Positions 7,289 to 9,839 of a stretch of 9,839 nt of DNA are shown here, piece after piece. The first letter of the stretch is position 1; each line of letters begins with the position of its first letter. This DNA is from an uncultured Bacteroidales bacterium (GTDB lineage Bacteria; Bacteroidota; Bacteroidia; Bacteroidales; Paludibacteraceae). The translations under genes were made by a program, and so were the position numbers. The stretch lies in contig CALGCU010000231.1 of the NCBI GenBank assembly GCA_937886455.1, positions 1 to 9,839 on the forward strand, written 5' to 3'. Under the pieces are notes generated by a model. The model did no database searches. It was not told where the DNA came from and saw only the letters and a program-made list of their open reading frames with translations.

Positions 7289-7717
7289 TTAGTAGTCAAT
7301 ATCAATGAGTTGGTACTTTTTGTTGAATTTGAGTTCTACCCAGTTGTCAAGTTGTAGTTCATAGTCATATCTATCGCGGTCGATTTTAATGACCAATTGA
7401 TTGGGATAGTTTGTTTTTAGGTAGTCCACAATTGCTCCCGGAATGAGTTCCATTGGTACTCCTGTGCTGATTTCTATGTCTTTCCACTCTCCGTTGTGAT
7501 TAAATTCAATGCTTCCTCCGGTGGTGAAGATTACTTCGTATGTTTTTTGTAATCCATCATGGTCTATCTTGGTGAGTGCTACCGGCAGGTCGGCAAAATA
7601 GGTGTTTATGAGGCTTTGTGCTTGATTTGGCAAGTTGGCTAATGCGATTGGTTCTTCGCGTGCACAAGCAGTGAGACACATAAGAAATGTTGCTGTGATG
7701 AGTGTTAGTTTTTTCAT
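7289..7717 (-). CDS. PepSY-like (DUF2874-type) lipoprotein
   Basis: This 142-residue exported protein starts MKKLTLITATFLMCLTAC. It has a two-lysine N-terminus, a hydrophobic core and an LTAC lipobox (15-18), so it is probably acylated at C18 and sits in the envelope. The mature part has the alternating pattern of the Bacteroidota PepSY-like/DUF2874 proteins, once likened to beta-lactamase-inhibitor folds. One repeat contains YEVIFTTGGSIEFNHNGEWKDI, and a second, similar repeat ends YDYELQLDNWVELKFNKKYQLIDIDY. The biochemical role of this family is not established. Between the repeats, VPMELIPGAIVDYLKTNYPN is the usual linking helix. The gene stands alone on the minus strand, divergent from the next lipoprotein gene. 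Its leader is exceptionally A-rich, with an A13 tract just before the ATG. I see no clear promoter or dedicated terminator. Confidence 0.8.
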   Translation of the reverse strand: MKKLTLITATFLMCLTACAREEPIALANLPNQAQSLINTYFADLPVALTKIDHDGLQKTYEVIFTTGGSIEFNHNGEWKDIEISTGVPMELIPGAIVDYLKTNYPNQLVIKIDRDRYDYELQLDNWVELKFNKKYQLIDIDY

Positions 7718-7722
7718 AGTTG

Positions 7723-7735
7723 TTTTTTTTTTTTT
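7723..7735 (-). repeat. 13-nt homopolymer (A13 on the minus strand) in the PepSY-like gene leader
   Basis: Thirteen consecutive T on the plus strand, A on the sense strand, end five bases before the ATG of the PepSY-like gene. Further upstream lies an A7-C-A7 stretch (7744-7758). A-rich leaders favour translation start in Bacteroidota. A run this long is also prone to slippage, which would change leader length but not the reading frame. Confidence 0.85.
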
Positions 7736-7844
7736 AAGGGTTATTTTTTTGTTTTTTTCACTCTTCTATGTGGAGAAGGGAGTTTGTAAATAATAAACAA
7801 TGTTAAAGTGTAGAATGTTCACATGTGTAGTAAAAAAATGTTTG

Positions 7845-7852
7845 TATCTTTA
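7845..7852 (+). promoter_or_regulatory. Weak -7 element before the DUF6973-like lipoprotein gene
   Basis: TATCTTTA differs from TAnnTTTG at one base and lies 32 nt before the ATG at 7885. No good TTG is seen at the expected -33 distance, only TG-containing sequence around 7823-7827. It is the best promoter candidate in this divergent spacer. Confidence 0.33.
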
Positions 7853-7884
7853 CATAACATAATAAATAAAGTTGAATTTTGGTT

Positions 7885-9000
7885 ATGATACGCCGTTGGT
7901 ATTTGTTTGTGTTTGTCTTGTTTTTGGTGGGATGTCATTCGCATCGTGCTGTTGTTCCATCAGTAGGTACTTTTGCTTCAGAGCCGGATACTACTCGTTT
8001 AGTGAGTTTTCCTGCTTCTGTGCTTTATGTGTTGGCGCGTGAGTATGAATGTGTGTATGATTCTACTCGCCCGAAGTATTATGCACCAGAGAGTGAGATT
8101 GTTCGTTCGCAACCAGATATGGGCATAGAGAAGTATATGGAGGGCAGGTTGCTGAAGTTGTTTCCTCGTGTGGCGTATAAGGGAATGCTTGGTAAATTGA
8201 ATGCAGCAGCTATGTCTATGCTTTCAGAACAACCCCACCGGTTGCGGATGAATATAGGTGAGTTTGCGAGTGTGCATGCGGAAGATTCTTTGCCACAGGA
8301 AGATGTTTATGTTTATCAAAGTGATGAACATGAAACTATATTTATGCAGATGACAGATGCGGAGAAAGGGGCGTACAATCGTTTGAATGCTTTGGCTGAT
8401 AGTGCGGGTTTTGCTCGTTTGTCTGATTTTGAGCATATTGTTGTGGAAGATAGTGCATGGGGGATACGTGCTTCTATGTTGTCGGATAGTATTCCTTATT
8501 TTTTGGAGGAAAATCTTGGTGTGTCGTTATTGCTTTCCGGAATAGGTTCGGCAATGTTTTATCGTATCATACAGAGCAAGGCACGTGCTGAGTATGTGGC
8601 GGAGTATTATTATCCGGGTGGTACAAAGGATGGTATGCGAGGAGATGCATTTAAGCACATATATGTGAATATGCTGTTGCGTCGTTATGTTTCAGAGGCT
8701 ATGTCTTGGCTGATTATGGATGTTTATTGGGAAGGTGTTGGCAATAATGCTCCGTGTGATATGGTGATGGATTTACATAATAATCAAATTGGTCGTAGTC
8801 GTCGTTATTGGGAATTCAGGGGCGATGACAGGTATGATTGGAAGCAATGGGGAGATAATATCCTGCATTTCATTGAGGATACGACTGCCAATTCTATTTA
8901 TCAATCATGGAACAAGCAGTTGCCTCTTCACTTGATTCGTGCGGCGGAGGAGCATGCTAGTCCTTTGCATTACTTGTATTGGAATAAGTCGCAACCATAG
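7885..9000 (+). CDS. Lipoprotein with DUF6973-like C-terminal domain
   Basis: This protein has 371 residues from the ATG at 7885. A TTG two codons earlier is a poorer start. The N-terminus MIRRWYLFVFVLFLVGC is a lipoprotein signal with lipobox LVGC (14-17), so the mature protein is probably attached through C17. Residues about 18-230 look like nothing I recognise. They are mixed and mostly helical in appearance, with many charged residues. The C-terminal third carries GDAFKHIYVNMLLRR (253-267, including D254 and H258) and then MDLHNNQIGR (295-304, including D296, H298, N299 and N300). This pair resembles the DAFRHAYW...DLHNN..GR pattern of the DUF6973 family, whose activity is unknown to me. 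The clustered Asp/His/Asn could form an active or metal site; that is inference. The gene is divergent from the PepSY-like lipoprotein gene and convergent with the aldolase gene. Confidence 0.72.
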   Translation: MIRRWYLFVFVLFLVGCHSHRAVVPSVGTFASEPDTTRLVSFPASVLYVLAREYECVYDSTRPKYYAPESEIVRSQPDMGIEKYMEGRLLKLFPRVAYKGMLGKLNAAAMSMLSEQPHRLRMNIGEFASVHAEDSLPQEDVYVYQSDEHETIFMQMTDAEKGAYNRLNALADSAGFARLSDFEHIVVEDSAWGIRASMLSDSIPYFLEENLGVSLLLSGIGSAMFYRIIQSKARAEYVAEYYYPGGTKDGMRGDAFKHIYVNMLLRRYVSEAMSWLIMDVYWEGVGNNAPCDMVMDLHNNQIGRSRRYWEFRGDDRYDWKQWGDNILHFIEDTTANSIYQSWNKQLPLHLIRAAEEHASPLHYLYWNKSQP

Positions 9001-9027
9001 TGTGTGGGTATCTTATTCCTATCTAGT

Positions 9028-9056
9028 GGTCCCGAGATGGTCCCGAGATGGTCGCG
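9028..9056. repeat. 11-bp GC-rich tandem repeat
   Basis: GGTCCCGAGAT occurs at 9028-9038 and again, identical, at 9039-9049. A degenerate third start, GGTCGCG, follows at 9050-9056. The unit is much richer in G+C than its surroundings. It begins 28 nt after the lipoprotein stop. Confidence 0.8.
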
Positions 9057-9109
9057 GTGGCGCTTGCTGTTGTGTAGGTCTGTGAGAAGACCAAGACGAG
9101 CGAGTTGCG
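9053..9109. other. Nested GC-rich hairpin of unknown role
   Basis: An inner stem GGTCT/AGACC (9077-9081 with 9088-9092) lies within CGCTTG/CGAGCG (9061-9066 with 9097-9102, one G-T wobble). A possible base CGCGG/TTGCG (9053-9057 with 9105-9109) lies outside both. The nesting suggests a structured RNA or the 3' untranslated region of the lipoprotein gene. No known RNA family is recognised. A further small hairpin, GGCTTT/AAAGCC, lies at 9144-9161. Confidence 0.4.
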
Positions 9110-9166
9110 TTGAGGAGGATTAAATCTAACCGTGTTTATTTAAGGCTTTGTTGGTAAAGCCAAATA

Positions 9167-9207
9167 ATTAAAAGAGGGTGTTTCCAAAAGAAACACCCTC
9201 TTTTAAT
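9167..9207. terminator. Bidirectional terminator between convergent genes
   Basis: A perfect 18-bp inverted repeat (9167-9184 with 9190-9207) surrounds the 5-nt loop CAAAA. Its core is GAGGGTGTTTC/GAAACACCCTC with A/T flanks, so each strand ends its stem in TTTTAA or a similar T-rich sequence. It sits 15 nt beyond the aldolase stop on the minus strand and should also stop the plus-strand lipoprotein transcript. Confidence 0.88.
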
Positions 9208-9222
9208 GTTATTTTAACGATT

Positions 9223-9839
9223 TTATTGCGCTTTTCCGTCGCTTCCAAGCACATTGATAATTTTGTGTTTGTAAAGTTTTTTCATGTTGTCGCGAGCCGG
9301 ACCGAGGTATTTACGTGGGTCAAATTCAGCAGGTTTGTTTGCAAATACTTCTCTTACAGCAGCAGTCATTGCCAAGCGGCTATCAGAGTCAATGTTGATT
9401 TTGCACACGGCTGATTTTGCAGCTTTGCGGAGTTCTTCTTCCGGAATACCGATGGCGTCTTTAAGTGCGCCGCCATATTTGTTGATGGTTTCCACTTCTT
9501 CTTGAGGTACAGAAGATGAGCCGTGAAGTACGATAGGGAAGCCGGGCAATTCTTTCATTACTCCGTCAAGCACGTCAAATGCCAATGGGGGAGGAACGAG
9601 GCGGCCGGTTTGTGGGTCAAGTGTACATTGTTCCGGTTTGAATTTGTTTGCTCCGTGTGAGGTACCGATAGAGATAGCCAGTGAGTCGCAACCGGTTTTT
9701 GTGGTGAAGTCAACCACCTCTTCCGGTTTTGTGTATGTGTGATGGTCGGCTTGAACTTCGTCTTCCACTCCGGCTAATACTCCAAGTTCACCTTCAACAG
9801 TTACGTCAAATTGGTGTGCATATTCCACTACTTTCTTTG
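9223..9839 (-). CDS. fbaA: Class II fructose-bisphosphate aldolase, C-terminal part (5' end outside window)
   Basis: About 205 residues are visible, from the window edge to a TAA (minus strand, 9225-9223). The full enzyme should be about 330 residues, so the N-terminal 130, including the HxDH signature, are missing. It is a cytosolic Zn-dependent enzyme that splits and forms fructose 1,6-bisphosphate in glycolysis and gluconeogenesis. Visible family motifs in order are KKVVEYAHQFDVTVEGELG (the acidic signature), SIGTSHGANKF (a metal-binding His), IVLHGSSSVP (the second metal-binding His and phosphate loop) and CKINIDSDSRLAM (the NIDSD substrate loop). The GTG at 9828 is an internal Val codon, not a start, because the KKVV sequence before it belongs to the same conserved helix. 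Class I aldolases share none of these motifs. The gene is convergent with the DUF6973-like lipoprotein gene. Confidence 0.94.
   Translation of the reverse strand, partial: KKVVEYAHQFDVTVEGELGVLAGVEDEVQADHHTYTKPEEVVDFTTKTGCDSLAISIGTSHGANKFKPEQCTLDPQTGRLVPPPLAFDVLDGVMKELPGFPIVLHGSSSVPQEEVETINKYGGALKDAIGIPEEELRKAAKSAVCKINIDSDSRLAMTAAVREVFANKPAEFDPRKYLGPARDNMKKLYKHKIINVLGSDGKAQ

Noticed and set aside
7798..7805. TAACATTG on the minus strand as promoter of the PepSY-like gene
   Set aside because: It has one mismatch to TAnnTTTG and no TTG at the expected -33 distance, so support is too weak to list.
9028..9056. CRISPR-like array
   Set aside because: The repeats are only 11 bp, directly adjacent with no spacers, and no cas gene is nearby.
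9178..9505. Plus-strand open frames over the aldolase gene (9178-9414, 9284-9505)
   Set aside because: They are antisense to a clear class II aldolase, and the first begins inside the terminator hairpin.
9826..9828. Apparent start codon of the aldolase near the right edge
   Set aside because: It is a GTG valine codon inside the conserved KKVVEYAHQFD helix. The frame continues past the window edge, so the gene is partial.

Overview
The window looks like an ordinary chromosomal stretch from a member of the Bacteroidales (Bacteroidota). Three lines of evidence support this. Two promoters have the Bacteroidota form TTG-N20-TAnnTTTG. The starts have A/T-rich leaders with no clear Shine-Dalgarno. 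The PurM, DapB, LepB, WbqC, IlvE and FbaA proteins read like Bacteroides/Prevotella-type versions. This taxonomic call rests on pattern recognition, not a search.

Layout: 1-1890 is the 3' part of a large AsmA-like envelope gene whose start lies outside the window. After a promoter with an operator-like inverted repeat (1912-1960) comes a tight plus-strand run: purM (AIR synthase, purine synthesis), dapB (lysine/diaminopimelate synthesis), lepB (signal peptidase I) and a wbqC-family gene. The gaps are 4, 43 and 9 nt, so this is probably one operon. ilvE (branched-chain aminotransferase) follows after 40 nt and ends in a clear hairpin plus T-run terminator (7024-7055).

Region 7056-7288 has no protein gene. 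It holds a well-formed minus-strand promoter (7232-7262) followed by two hairpins, which together look like a small RNA gene of about 110 nt. Next come a minus-strand PepSY-like lipoprotein (7289-7717) and, divergently, a plus-strand lipoprotein whose C-terminus resembles the DUF6973 family (7885-9000). Region 9001-9222 holds an unusually GC-rich 11-bp tandem repeat, a nested hairpin and a perfect 18-bp bidirectional terminator. The window closes with the 3' part of a class II fructose-bisphosphate aldolase gene on the minus strand.

The genes with assignable functions serve biosynthesis (purine, lysine/peptidoglycan precursor, branched-chain amino acids), glycolysis/gluconeogenesis and the cell envelope (AsmA-like, LepB, two lipoproteins). 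I see no mobile element, CRISPR array, tRNA or rRNA, and no convincing new multi-gene system. The least explained items are the candidate small RNA, the GC-rich structured spacer and the DUF6973-like lipoprotein.
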